A DNA stretch of 64,000 nt from Enterobacter sp. Ag1 (GTDB lineage Bacteria > Pseudomonadota > Gammaproteobacteria > Enterobacterales > Enterobacteriaceae), in contig AKXM01000046.1 in assembly GCA_000277545.1 (NCBI GenBank), positions 1-64,000 on the forward strand, given 5' to 3'. Shown here piece after piece: positions 38,314 through 47,589 of the stretch (positions are counted from its first letter, which is position 1; the number at the start of each line of letters is the position of its first letter). Under the pieces are notes generated by a model. The model searched no databases. It was given only the letters and a program-made list of their open reading frames with translations, and was not told the origin of the DNA. Made by a program: the position numbers and the translations under genes.

Positions 38314-39322
38314 TCAGCACCTCCACACAGGCCGTATGTTTCCGAATATGGTCGATGGCATCCCCTACCGCTGCCGGGTTGCCGGGCGCAGTGATCGCCA
38401 CCACCAGAATGCCCAGCGCGCGGTCGCTGATGTACTCAATCTTGCCGTGCAGAATGTTCACCGCCACACCGTATTTCACCGCCGCGAAGGAGAGCACCGG
38501 CTGTTCAGCAGAGTCACCGACGAACATGATTTTCAGCAGCGCGCCGCGCATGTTGTCCAGCAGGCGCACCGGCAGCGTCAGGTTCAGCGTGTGGGACACC
38601 AGCTGGCGGGTAAACTCATGCTGCGGATGCGCGAAGATGTCGAACACCTCGCCGGATTCCACCACTTCGCCGCCGGACATCACCGCCACACGGTCGCAAA
38701 TCGTCTTGATCACGTTCATCTCGTGGGTGATCAGCACGATGGTGATCCCCAACTGCTGATTGATTTTCTTCAGCAGCGCCAGAATGGTGGCCGACGTTTC
38801 CAGATCCAGCGCGGAAGTCGGTTCATCACAGAGCAAAACATCCGGGTGGTTAGCGATGGCTCGCGCAATGCCCACGCGCTGTTTCTGCCCGCCGCTCAGC
38901 TGCACCGGGTAGCGGTTCGCTTTGTCGGCCAGGCCCACCAGCTCAAGAATTTCGGCCACGCGCGGGCCGATTTTACTGCGTTCCCAGCCTGCGGCTTTGA
39001 GGCTGAACGCCACGTTCTGCCTGACCGTCCGGGTGTGCATCAAATTGAAGTGCTGGAAAATCATGCCGATACGCTGACGCGCTTTGCGCAGCTCGGCCCC
39101 CTGCAGCGAGGTTACCTCAGTTCCAGCGATTTTTACGCGGCCTTCACTCGGGCGCTGGAGCGCGTTCAGAGTACGTAATAAGGTACTTTTCCCGGCTCCG
39201 CTGGTGCCGACAATACCAAAAATCTCCCCCGCGCCAATGTGCAGTGAAACATCGTTCACCGCCCGGCTGGTCTGGCTCCGGCCCGTGGGGAAGTCCACGC
39301 AGACCTTTTCAATCTCAATCAT
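38306..39322 (-). CDS. MetN-type ABC transporter ATPase (SfbB-like)
   Basis: A 338-residue ATPase with Walker A GTSGAGKST near residue 38, signature LSGGQKQRVGIARA near 140, Walker B LLCDEPTSALD near 162, and a C-terminal NIL regulatory domain (about 265-338) that in MetN senses methionine. It is the middle gene of metQ-metN-metI order, 55 bases after the binding-protein gene. The presence of the NIL domain favours methionine-type regulation. Confidence 0.9.
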   Translation of the reverse strand: MIEIEKVCVDFPTGRSQTSRAVNDVSLHIGAGEIFGIVGTSGAGKSTLLRTLNALQRPSEGRVKIAGTEVTSLQGAELRKARQRIGMIFQHFNLMHTRTVRQNVAFSLKAAGWERSKIGPRVAEILELVGLADKANRYPVQLSGGQKQRVGIARAIANHPDVLLCDEPTSALDLETSATILALLKKINQQLGITIVLITHEMNVIKTICDRVAVMSGGEVVESGEVFDIFAHPQHEFTRQLVSHTLNLTLPVRLLDNMRGALLKIMFVGDSAEQPVLSFAAVKYGVAVNILHGKIEYISDRALGILVVAITAPGNPAAVGDAIDHIRKHTACVEVLNG

Positions 39323-39377
39323 GACAACCTCAAATTAGCGACAAAAGGCAGGCATCCCGCCTGCCCGCTTTGCTCTA

Positions 39378-40214
39378 TTACTTTTTATCGGCGGCAACCA
39401 TCCAGTCCGGTTTCTGGAAGGCGTTGAAAATATTCTGCGGATCGTCGATCGCTTTTTCGTAGGCCGGGGACTGCACGGTTTCCACGATGTCTTTGGCGAA
39501 CGGTTTATCCGCATCTTCGGCACGCACCGCGATGATGTTTTTGAGATTCTCGTCCAGGTGTTCCTGTTTCAGCGCGGAAGAGAGTTTTAGCCCGGCCGCA
39601 ATCGCAAAGTTACCGTTGACCAGCGCGGCGCTGGCGCTGTCCAGCGTGCGCGGCAGCTGTGCGGCTTCCAGCGATTTAAACACCAGGCCTTTCGGGTTGG
39701 TGGCGATGTCGCGCTCGGAGGCTTTAGTCGGGTCAATGTTCTCTTTGATGGTGATAAGCTCCATGGACTGCAGGAAGCGCAGCCCACGGGCGAGGTTGGT
39801 CGGGTCGTTAGACAGGGTGACAATGTCGCCCTGCTTCAGCTCGTCCAGGCTTTTGACTTTATGGGAATAAATGCCCATCCCGGCGGTTGGCACGGTAATC
39901 AGCTTCGCCAGCTTGAGGTTTTTGTCGGCGGTGAATTTGTCGAAGTACAGCGAGTGCTGGAACAGGTTGGCGTCGATGCTGCCGTTGGCCAGCGCCATGT
40001 TGGGCTGCACGTAGTCGCTGAACTCACGCACCACGACTTTATAGCCTTTCTCTTTTAACGACGGGGCGATGGCCTGTTTGACCATGTCGCCGTATGGCCC
40101 CGGCGCTACGCCGAAGACGATGGTGTGCGGGTCGCTGTTGGCCTGAGCAAACTGCAGACCGCTGGCCAGAAGTAAAACGCCGGTCGCCACGCGCCAGCCG
40201 AAATGATTTCCCAT
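39378..40214 (-). CDS. NlpA/MetQ-family substrate-binding protein
   Basis: A 278-residue periplasmic binding protein of the NlpA family (TIVFGVAPGPYGDMV, VREFSDYVQPNMALANG). It is the first gene of the operon. E. coli MetQ is a lipoprotein, but the signal here (residues 1-25, ending FAQA) has no cysteine, so it should be released by signal peptidase I into the periplasm. No MetJ boxes (AGACGTCT repeats) or Fur box were evident in the 229 bases upstream. Confidence 0.88.
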   Translation of the reverse strand: MGNHFGWRVATGVLLLASGLQFAQANSDPHTIVFGVAPGPYGDMVKQAIAPSLKEKGYKVVVREFSDYVQPNMALANGSIDANLFQHSLYFDKFTADKNLKLAKLITVPTAGMGIYSHKVKSLDELKQGDIVTLSNDPTNLARGLRFLQSMELITIKENIDPTKASERDIATNPKGLVFKSLEAAQLPRTLDSASAALVNGNFAIAAGLKLSSALKQEHLDENLKNIIAVRAEDADKPFAKDIVETVQSPAYEKAIDDPQNIFNAFQKPDWMVAADKK

Positions 40215-40443
40215 GGGTATTCTCCCTTACAGAATGATGTGTGGTGTCCTGAGGCGAGCCTCTTTCACGGGCCGCTTACTAAGTTGTTGATCCAACTGGA
40301 CAGAATAAGATGGCACATTCCGTTAACAGGGTTAATTGAAAATATTTCATCTTGCTCGCAGGAGAAGGCGCGGCGGGCATGAACAGGGCTTTTGCGAATA
40401 ACAACCAAGCAAAGCGGAAAACCCGCTTTGCATTGAGATGAGC

Positions 40444-41922
40444 TTAATCCGCGCAGGATTCCGCCCGTTTGCGCTTAACGTTTGTTTTGACATTGAACAG
40501 CAAATAACTCGCCAGCGACAAACAGCCCACGCCCACAGCGCCGTAGGTCAGCACGCCAGAAAAACCGTTATTCAGCGCCTGAACAATCATGTCGCTGCTG
40601 AGCATGGCTCTGGTGCCGCCGGCTATTTGCTCGGCCAGGGCATACCTTTCGCTCACGCTGTCGATATGGCTCTGTAAGCTTTCGGCTATCCCCGCCACCA
40701 GCAGGCTCCCCATTAACGCAATATTGATGGCGAGGGTAATTAGGCGCGAACTGATATCAATCCCGGAAGCCATGCCCACGCGGTTAGCGCCCACGGAGCC
40801 GGTGGTGGTGTTGGTGACCGGGGTATTGATTAACCCCAGCGCCATGCCCGAGAGTATTGCGCCGGGCAGTAAACTGACGTGATAGATAACGCCCAGCCTC
40901 ATCAGCACAAATCCCAGGCCGATAGCAAGCAGCCCCAGCGGGATGATGCGTGCGGCCCCAAAGCGCAGCACGAGTTTTTCACCGACCGGCGGCATTAATA
41001 GCGTGGGCAAAGTGTAGGCCAGTAGCGCCATGCCGGTCTCCATAATGCTGTAACCCTTCCCAATCTGGTAATAAACCGGCAGATAAATCATCAGCGGCCA
41101 GAAGCTGAAATTCATCCCCACAGATCCCATTAGCGCCCCGGAGAAAGGCCTGATCCGAAAGACGGAGAAATCAAACATAGGATGCGGGTGGCGGAGCTCA
41201 ATAATGACGAACAGCGCCAGGCTGATAAACGTGCCCAACAAGATGAACTGGGCTTCACGGCTGGCCCACCCGATGTTCCCGCCCTGGGTGATGAGCCAGG
41301 TCGCCCCCACCACGCCCACGCTCAACGTCATCAGGCCAGCAACATCCAGCGGTGTCGTGGTGTTTTCGCGCGACTCGATAACATTTTTCAGCGTCAGGGC
41401 CAGAGTGAGCAGCGCAATAACGCCGTGGATCAGAAATACCCATTGCCAGCTAAACCACGCCTCCAGCACGCCGCCGATGACGGGGCCAAAGCCCAGTCCA
41501 AAACCAAACGTGATCCCCCAAGCGGAAAACGCCCGGCTGCGCGCTTTTCCTGCCGGAAACTGAACCGACAGGATGGCAATCAGGCTGGTTAACATCGCCC
41601 CGCCGCTCAGTCCCTGCAAAAAGCGCCCCACAATAAGCCATTCCGGCGTCCGGAACAGGCCACAGAGGATCGACGTCAGGCCAAACCCAATAATGCTGAT
41701 AATAAAAATACGCTTGCGGCCATATTTATCCGCCAGCGTCCCCGTGGCCATCAGCACCGCGGTGCAGGAGAGGGTGTAAGCATTCATGATCCATTGCAGT
41801 TCACGGAAATTGGCCTGCATCTGCTTTTCCAGCACCGGCAGGATAACCGGGACGCTGGATATTTCCAGGCCCGACATCAACGCGGCTAAGCAGACCGCCA
41901 TCAACGCTAAGAGATTTTTCAT
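40444..41922 (-). CDS. DHA2-family MFS exporter
   Basis: A 492-residue major facilitator of the 14-helix DHA2 (EmrB/QacA) type. The ATG at 41922 has AGGAAATC upstream and begins the first membrane helix; the longer frame upstream is poorly supported. Motif A GTLADKYGRKRIF lies near residue 57 and motif C-like GFGPVIGGVLEAW near 145. It is divergent from an FtrA-type regulator 117 bases away, which probably controls it. No emrA-type partner is present and the substrate is unknown. Confidence 0.88.
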   Translation of the reverse strand: MKNLLALMAVCLAALMSGLEISSVPVILPVLEKQMQANFRELQWIMNAYTLSCTAVLMATGTLADKYGRKRIFIISIIGFGLTSILCGLFRTPEWLIVGRFLQGLSGGAMLTSLIAILSVQFPAGKARSRAFSAWGITFGFGLGFGPVIGGVLEAWFSWQWVFLIHGVIALLTLALTLKNVIESRENTTTPLDVAGLMTLSVGVVGATWLITQGGNIGWASREAQFILLGTFISLALFVIIELRHPHPMFDFSVFRIRPFSGALMGSVGMNFSFWPLMIYLPVYYQIGKGYSIMETGMALLAYTLPTLLMPPVGEKLVLRFGAARIIPLGLLAIGLGFVLMRLGVIYHVSLLPGAILSGMALGLINTPVTNTTTGSVGANRVGMASGIDISSRLITLAINIALMGSLLVAGIAESLQSHIDSVSERYALAEQIAGGTRAMLSSDMIVQALNNGFSGVLTYGAVGVGCLSLASYLLFNVKTNVKRKRAESCAD

Positions 41923-42039
41923 ACTGATTTCCTGCCAAACGTTAAGAAGGTGCCAGCATGAAAGATTCGGGGTGGAGTAGAAATCGACGCTCAGGTCAGA
42001 TATCGTCAAGATCGTGCCATTTTTAGAGACAGGACAACC

Positions 42040-43053
42040 ATGCCGGGCATCTCTCCAGATCAAGACCGCACTTTTAGACCGAAAAATCGACGGCTGGTTG
42101 TGCTGGCCTATCAGTGTCTCTGCACTTTTGAGTTCGGGATTGCCGTCGAAGCTTTTGGCCGCGTGGACGAAGTGCTCGGCCAGCCTCTCTATGACCTGCG
42201 CGTCGCGTCGTTAGAGAACGGCGTTTTTGACGCTCAGGGCGGCGTGCGTTTAGTGGTGGATGGCGGGCTGGAGCTGCTGGAAGACGCAGGAACCATTGTC
42301 ATCCCCGGCTGGCGAAATGTTTTTGAACCGGCCCCGGAGCCGCTGATTGCCGCCTTACAACGCGCCCATCAAAACGGTTCCCGCATAGTGTCGATTTGCG
42401 CCGGCAGTTTTATTCTCTGCGAAACAGGATTACTGGACGGCAAGCGAGCCACCGCCCACTGGAACAGCACCGAGATCCTCGCAAACAGGTTCCCTGCGGT
42501 ACAGGTGGAGCACAGCATGATCTACGTCGATGAGGGCAGCCTGATCACCTCCGCAGGCGGCGCCGCCGGGGTCGATCTCTGCCTGCATCTTATTCGCCGT
42601 GATTACGGGATTGAAATCGCCAACCGGACTGCGCGGCGCATGATTACGCCCCCGTTACGGGAAGGCAGCCAGGCACAGTGGGTCCAACAGCCCGTTCCTA
42701 AACGCAGCACCAAAAATCTGGCGCCGTTGCTGGACGACTTGCGCCACCATCTCAATGCCCCCCTGGTGATTGAGCAGTTAGCCAGGCAAGCGGGCATGAG
42801 CCGCCGCACCTTCATCCGCCGGTTCAAAGATGCTACCGGCACCACGCCGGGCGAGTGGATGCTCAGCCTCCGGCTGGAAAAGGCTTGTGCGCTGCTGGAA
42901 AGCGAGAAAATCAGCATTGACCAGGTGGCAGAGCAGTCTGGATTCGGCTCAGCGGAAACACTCCGGCATCATTTCAGGCTGCGTTTTAAAACCACGCCCA
43001 CAGAGTGGCGCAAAGCCTTCAGGGCCCGAACATGCTTACCCGTTTCTGAATAG
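42040..43053 (+). CDS. ftrA: FtrA-type transcriptional regulator (DJ-1/PfpI plus AraC domains)
   Basis: A 337-residue regulator. The N-terminal half is a glutamine-amidotransferase-like DJ-1/PfpI domain with the nucleophile-elbow motif SICAGSFILCETG near residue 122. The C-terminal 100 residues form an AraC/XylS double helix-turn-helix (LARQAGMSRRTFIRRFK, then QVAEQSGFGSAETLRHHF). The family is usually a local activator of the neighbouring gene. AGGAC lies upstream of the ATG. The divergent exporter is the likely target. Confidence 0.88.
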   Translation: MPGISPDQDRTFRPKNRRLVVLAYQCLCTFEFGIAVEAFGRVDEVLGQPLYDLRVASLENGVFDAQGGVRLVVDGGLELLEDAGTIVIPGWRNVFEPAPEPLIAALQRAHQNGSRIVSICAGSFILCETGLLDGKRATAHWNSTEILANRFPAVQVEHSMIYVDEGSLITSAGGAAGVDLCLHLIRRDYGIEIANRTARRMITPPLREGSQAQWVQQPVPKRSTKNLAPLLDDLRHHLNAPLVIEQLARQAGMSRRTFIRRFKDATGTTPGEWMLSLRLEKACALLESEKISIDQVAEQSGFGSAETLRHHFRLRFKTTPTEWRKAFRARTCLPVSE

Positions 43054-43119
43054 ATAAAAAATAAGGCAGGAAACGCTGAATGAGGCGGGCAGCAAGGCTG
43101 CCACCCGCCAGAGGCACGA

Positions 43120-44271
43120 TTAGAAATCGTAGCGCAGACGAACCAGGTTCATGTCGCCCAGGTTGTCGGTGCTGGAGGTGAAGACGTGCTCGTAGTCCAC
43201 CTGGAAGCCGTAATCCAGTTTGAAGCTCACGCCCACACCGTTGTCGATGCGCTGGTAGCTGCGGCCGGTCACGTACTGCAGACGGTCACCCATGAAGTAT
43301 GGCTGCACGGATTTCACCGCGTACTGGCCAACCGGGATGGTGTAACCCGCGAAGTACTCGATGCCCCACGCGTCGCCGGAGAAGTAGTTGTTCACGTCTT
43401 TCAGCTTGGTGGTCAGGAAGTTCTGGTACCAGCCGCCGCCGAAGCTAAACGTCCAGTTGTCCGGTTTCCAGCTCAGCGCCGTACCGTAGATGTTCTGGTT
43501 GTAAGACTTGCTGTCGCCGTCGGTCGGGTTACGCATGTCGGCACGGGTGTAGTTCCATGCGGTACCCCAGGTCAGGTCTTTGGTGATGTGGTAATCCACG
43601 CCCAGAGAGCCGCCGCCTTTACGCTTGTAGCGCATGCCGTTGGTGGCACGGATGTCGTGATCTTCAAACAGGTAAGAAGCGTACACGTCCGCATCGCCGA
43701 AGGTGTTTTTGTACTTCAGCATGTTGCGGGAACGGTAAGAACCGTCGTAGTCGCCGTTCATGCCGTTACCTGGAGCCTGACCGATCATGTCGTAGTCCCA
43801 GATATCGGTTTTCGCGCCAACCACATCATAGTAGATGCTGTTTTGCTGGCCGTAGGTCAGCTGACCCCAGGTTTTGCTTTTCAGACCGGTGTACAGCATA
43901 CGGCGAGTAGTATTGTTCGCGCCTTCTGCATAGTGGTTGTCCCACTCGAAGACCGCCGGAATATTCACGCCCAGCTCGTAATAGCTGATCCAGCTAATAT
44001 CATCGAACAGATAATAATCAGCCGCGAAGCGGAAACGGGTGCCGCCATCAAAGCCATTACGTTTGTAAGAGCCTTTATCGCCGTCGCCGGACATCATATT
44101 AAACTGTGGACGAATACTGCCGCCCACGGTGAAATTGAGGCGGCTGAGCGGGTTACCGGCCTGCGGATCTTGCTTCAGGACAGTGATTTCTGCGTTAGCA
44201 GCGAAAGATGCCATACCTGCAAGCAGGCCGGCCCCAATCAGTAATGGTAAAGCGCGCAAATTTGCTTTCAT
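43120..44271 (-). CDS. Gram-negative porin
   Basis: A 383-residue outer-membrane beta-barrel protein. The signal peptide is about 27 residues (ending ANA), and the mature chain has alternating strands, aromatic girdles (Y/W rich), and a terminal phenylalanine (LVRLRYDF) needed for BAM recognition. The length fits 16-stranded general porins. It is not OmpC, OmpF or PhoE by its N-terminus, and I cannot name it. The 220 bases upstream (44272-44491) are AT-rich and should hold its promoter. Confidence 0.85.
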   Translation of the reverse strand: MKANLRALPLLIGAGLLAGMASFAANAEITVLKQDPQAGNPLSRLNFTVGGSIRPQFNMMSGDGDKGSYKRNGFDGGTRFRFAADYYLFDDISWISYYELGVNIPAVFEWDNHYAEGANNTTRRMLYTGLKSKTWGQLTYGQQNSIYYDVVGAKTDIWDYDMIGQAPGNGMNGDYDGSYRSRNMLKYKNTFGDADVYASYLFEDHDIRATNGMRYKRKGGGSLGVDYHITKDLTWGTAWNYTRADMRNPTDGDSKSYNQNIYGTALSWKPDNWTFSFGGGWYQNFLTTKLKDVNNYFSGDAWGIEYFAGYTIPVGQYAVKSVQPYFMGDRLQYVTGRSYQRIDNGVGVSFKLDYGFQVDYEHVFTSSTDNLGDMNLVRLRYDF

Positions 44272-44491
44272 GTGGATCCCTAGTAACCATATTTATTATA
44301 AGCGGGGGCATATTAACGCTTATTAAGTCCGATTTCTGAGGGATTTTTATTAATTCGTGCGGTTATCCATCAGTCTTTTCTTAATAGATATTAAAAAAAC
44401 ACCAATAAATGCAGAAAATATGTTCTAACGCAATAAATAGCGAAATATAACAAAGTTTATAGCGGTAGCCGGGCATCCCTGCCCGGCCTCC
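44272..44491. other. AT-rich porin upstream region
   Basis: No gene. It contains the porin promoter and leader on the minus strand and, at its right end (44468-44487), a perfect 8-bp GCCGGGCA hairpin just after the ybbP stop, which probably marks the ybbP transcript end although no T run follows. Confidence 0.5.
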
Positions 44492-46906
44492 TCAGACGAC
44501 AAACTGGCGGAACAGCGCCTTCCCTTTCAGCAAACGAACGCCCAGCCAGCCGCCGCAAAGCGACAGCAATACCGCCCCGGTGACCGGCAGTACGATCCAC
44601 AGACGCAAATCTGGCTCCCACGGGAAGTCGAACACGTGCGTTTGCAGTACGCCCAGCGCCGTTTCCGCGCCGATGGCCGCTACCAGACCGGACACCAGCC
44701 CCAGCACGGCAAACTCGCACCACAGCGTGGTTCTGAGCAGCTTTTTACCCGCGCCCAGCGTGCGGTAAACCACCAGCTCCTGATGACGCTGGCGCATACC
44801 CACCTGTACCTGAGCCAGCAACAGCAGCAGACCGCAGGCGGTCACCAGCACCACCATCACCTCAAGCGCGCGGCTGACCTGCTCCAGCACCTGGCCGATT
44901 TGTTTCAGGATAGCCCCGATATCCAGCAGGCTGACGGTCGGGAATTCGCGGTTAAGCTGGGTCAGCAGGCCGTTATTCCCCTCCCAGCGGAAGCTGGTGA
45001 GCCAGCTCTGCGGCTGTCCGTCCAGCGCGCCCGGCGGGAAGATAAAGTAGAAGTTTGGCCGCAGGCTTTCCCAGTCCACTTTGCGCAGGCTAGTCACCTT
45101 CGCGGTGAAGTCCTGGGTATCCCCCATAAAGGTCACGCTGTCGCCGAGTTTAATGTTCAGGCGTTGCGCCACGCCGTCGTCCATCGACACTTCCCCGGCC
45201 TTCGGCGGCCAGCTTCCCGCCAGGATAGGGTTATGATCCGGCTTCTGGCTCTGCCAGGTCAGATTCAGCTCGCGGTTCAGCGCCTCATCCGGGTTGCCCT
45301 CGGTGGGCTGGCCGTTAATCGCCGTCATGCGCGCCCGTACAATGGGATAGAACGACTCCGGGATCACCTGATGGTCGGCAAGGAAGGTTTTCACCGGCTG
45401 AACCTGCTCCGGCGCAATGTTCACCAGGAAGTAGTTCGGGCTTTCCGGCGGCAGCTGCTGCTGCCATCTGTCCAGCAAATCCCCCCGCAGCACTAACAGC
45501 AATGCCAGCAGCATAAACGACAGCGAGAACGCCGCCAGTTGGCTGAGCGTCGCCCACGGCTGGCGCAGCAGGCGGTTAACCGCCAGGCGCAGGGCCAGGT
45601 TTTTCAGCGTCAGCTTTTTCAGCAGTTTCAGGACGCCCCAGCCAACGAGGCCGCACAGCGCCGCCAGCACCAGCGTGCCCGCCAGCACCGCCCACAGCAG
45701 CGAACTGCCACCCATTAGCAACGCCAGCAGCAGCACCACCACTACGCTGATGACCGGCAAATAAATTTTCAGCGGCCAGACGTTGGCCACGGCGTCACGG
45801 CGCAGCACACGCAATGGCTGAGTGGCCAATAGCAGCCGGTACGGGCGCAGCCCCACCAGCACGGAGATTGTGACCATCGCGCCGATAGCCCACACCCACG
45901 GCCACAGGCTCGCTGGCGGCAGCGCGGCAGGCAGCACCGGCTTCAATAGTTGCATCAGCGCGGCCTCAAACAGCAAGCCGACGGCACCTCCCGCAATGGC
46001 TGAGAGCACCAGCACCATCAGCCACTGGCCGATAATCAGCTTCCGGAGCGCCGCCCTGCCCGCCCCCAACGTTTTCAGGATTGCCACCAGGTCGTAACGG
46101 CTGCGGCAGTAATGGCTCATCGCCACGGCAATCGCCGCCACGGCCAGCAGCAGCGTCAGCAGCGCAGAAAGCAGCAGGAACTGCTGCGAACGCTCCAGGG
46201 ATTTGCCCAGCGCGCCTTCGTCCTGCTCCATGCCGATCCAGCGCTGCTCCGGCTTAAGCTTAGGCAGCAGGTAGTTTTCATACTGCAGCAGCTGCTGCGG
46301 GGTACCACCAAACTTGTAGCGCCAGCTAATACGGCTGCCGGGCTGCACCGCCCCGGTTTTCTCGACGTCGGCCAGGTTCATCATCAGGCGCGGCGCAATC
46401 TGGAACGGGTTAAATCCGGCGTCCGGTTCCTGAATCACCTGCCCGACAATACGCAGCGTGGCGTCGCCCACGTCAATGTTGTCGCCCACTTTCAGGTTAA
46501 GCAAAGCCAGCAGGCGCGGGGCAAGCAGTGCGGTGCCTGGCTCAGGCTTCAGGCCCGGCGGGTTAGTTTCCAGCTCGCCGTACATCGGGTACACGCCGTC
46601 GACCGCTTTCACATCGGCCAGCTGCGGCGTGTCCCCGGCAAAGGTCATGGTGGCGAAGCTCAGCTGTTTGCCGACCTTCAAGCCGTCGCTTTGCGCCTGA
46701 GTCAGCCACTCGTCCGGTACGGCGCGGGCGCTGCGCAACGTCCGGTCGCCCGCCATGTATTCGCGGCTTTGCTGGCTGAGCCCTTTTTCCATTCTGTCGC
46801 TGATGCTGCCCAGCGCCAGCACGCAGGCCACCGCCAGACTAAGCGCCAGCCAGACAATCAGCAGCGAGGGAGAGCGCCACTCGCGCCAGAACCAGCGGGC
46901 TATCAT
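44492..46906 (-). CDS. ybbP: YbbP, FtsX-like ABC exporter permease
   Basis: The inner-membrane partner of the ATPase YbbA. The ATG at 46906 (MIARWFWREWRSPS) overlaps the ybbA stop as ATGA and gives 804 residues, as in E. coli. It has ten-helix MacB/FtsX architecture: a first helix near residue 20, a periplasmic domain, helices around 250-430, a second periplasmic domain and three C-terminal helices. The YbbAP complex acts in mechanotransmission-type transport; the neighbouring TesA hints at a lipid or hydrophobic substrate. Confidence 0.96.
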   Translation of the reverse strand: MIARWFWREWRSPSLLIVWLALSLAVACVLALGSISDRMEKGLSQQSREYMAGDRTLRSARAVPDEWLTQAQSDGLKVGKQLSFATMTFAGDTPQLADVKAVDGVYPMYGELETNPPGLKPEPGTALLAPRLLALLNLKVGDNIDVGDATLRIVGQVIQEPDAGFNPFQIAPRLMMNLADVEKTGAVQPGSRISWRYKFGGTPQQLLQYENYLLPKLKPEQRWIGMEQDEGALGKSLERSQQFLLLSALLTLLLAVAAIAVAMSHYCRSRYDLVAILKTLGAGRAALRKLIIGQWLMVLVLSAIAGGAVGLLFEAALMQLLKPVLPAALPPASLWPWVWAIGAMVTISVLVGLRPYRLLLATQPLRVLRRDAVANVWPLKIYLPVISVVVVLLLALLMGGSSLLWAVLAGTLVLAALCGLVGWGVLKLLKKLTLKNLALRLAVNRLLRQPWATLSQLAAFSLSFMLLALLLVLRGDLLDRWQQQLPPESPNYFLVNIAPEQVQPVKTFLADHQVIPESFYPIVRARMTAINGQPTEGNPDEALNRELNLTWQSQKPDHNPILAGSWPPKAGEVSMDDGVAQRLNIKLGDSVTFMGDTQDFTAKVTSLRKVDWESLRPNFYFIFPPGALDGQPQSWLTSFRWEGNNGLLTQLNREFPTVSLLDIGAILKQIGQVLEQVSRALEVMVVLVTACGLLLLLAQVQVGMRQRHQELVVYRTLGAGKKLLRTTLWCEFAVLGLVSGLVAAIGAETALGVLQTHVFDFPWEPDLRLWIVLPVTGAVLLSLCGGWLGVRLLKGKALFRQFVV

Positions 46907-47589
46907 GCTTCCTCCCACAGTTTGCCTTCGCGCAGCCGCAGGCGGCGGTCGCAGCGTGCCGCCAGCTGTTCGTCGTGGGTGACGAGGATCAGCGTGGTGG
47001 CGAAATCACGGTTGAGGGAAAACAGCAGGTCGGCAATGCGATCGCCGGTTTGCCTGTCGAGGTTGCCGGTGGGCTCATCGGCAAACAGCACGCCCGGCTT
47101 GCCGTTAAACGCGCGAGCCAGCGCCACGCGCTGCTGCTCCCCGCCAGATAGCTGAGCTGGCAGGTGATCTAGGCGTTTGCCTAAGCCCAGCTGTTCCAGC
47201 AGCGCTTTAGCCTGCGCCCGGCTGGCCGAACTGTTTTCGCCGCGCAGCAGCGAAGGAAGTTCCACGTTTTCCAGAGCATTAAGGGTGGGCACCAGCATAA
47301 AGGACTGAAACACAAAGCCAACGTTCTTCGCGCGCAGCGCCGCCCGGGCCTCTTCATCCATGCTGTGCAGCGGCTGCCCGCAAAGGTGGACTTCGCCGTC
47401 CGTGCCGTCATCAAGCCCAGCCAGAATCGCCAGCAGCGTGGACTTGCCCGATCCTGACTCGCCAATCAGGGCGATGGTTTCGGCCGGTTTGACAACCAGC
47501 TCAACTCCGGTAAGGATGGAAAGCTCGTGTTCACCCTGACCCACGGACTTACTAAGATGATGAACTTCAACAATGTTTTCCGCTGGCAT
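46903..47589 (-). CDS. ybbA: YbbA, ABC transporter ATPase
   Basis: A 228-residue ATPase of the LolD/MacB type with Walker A GESGSGKST near residue 43, signature LSGGEQQRVALARA near 147, and Walker B VLFADEPTGNLD near 169. It pairs with YbbP. The first 33 bases of its coding region overlap the start of the divergent tesA gene, so the two genes share their 5' regions head to head. Confidence 0.96.
   Translation of the reverse strand: MPAENIVEVHHLSKSVGQGEHELSILTGVELVVKPAETIALIGESGSGKSTLLAILAGLDDGTDGEVHLCGQPLHSMDEEARAALRAKNVGFVFQSFMLVPTLNALENVELPSLLRGENSSASRAQAKALLEQLGLGKRLDHLPAQLSGGEQQRVALARAFNGKPGVLFADEPTGNLDRQTGDRIADLLFSLNRDFATTLILVTHDEQLAARCDRRLRLREGKLWEEA

Noticed and set aside
43186-44244. 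352-codon frame antisense to the porin
   Set aside because: Its length is due to the biased codon use of the porin; the sense frame has signal peptide and barrel features, the antisense has none.
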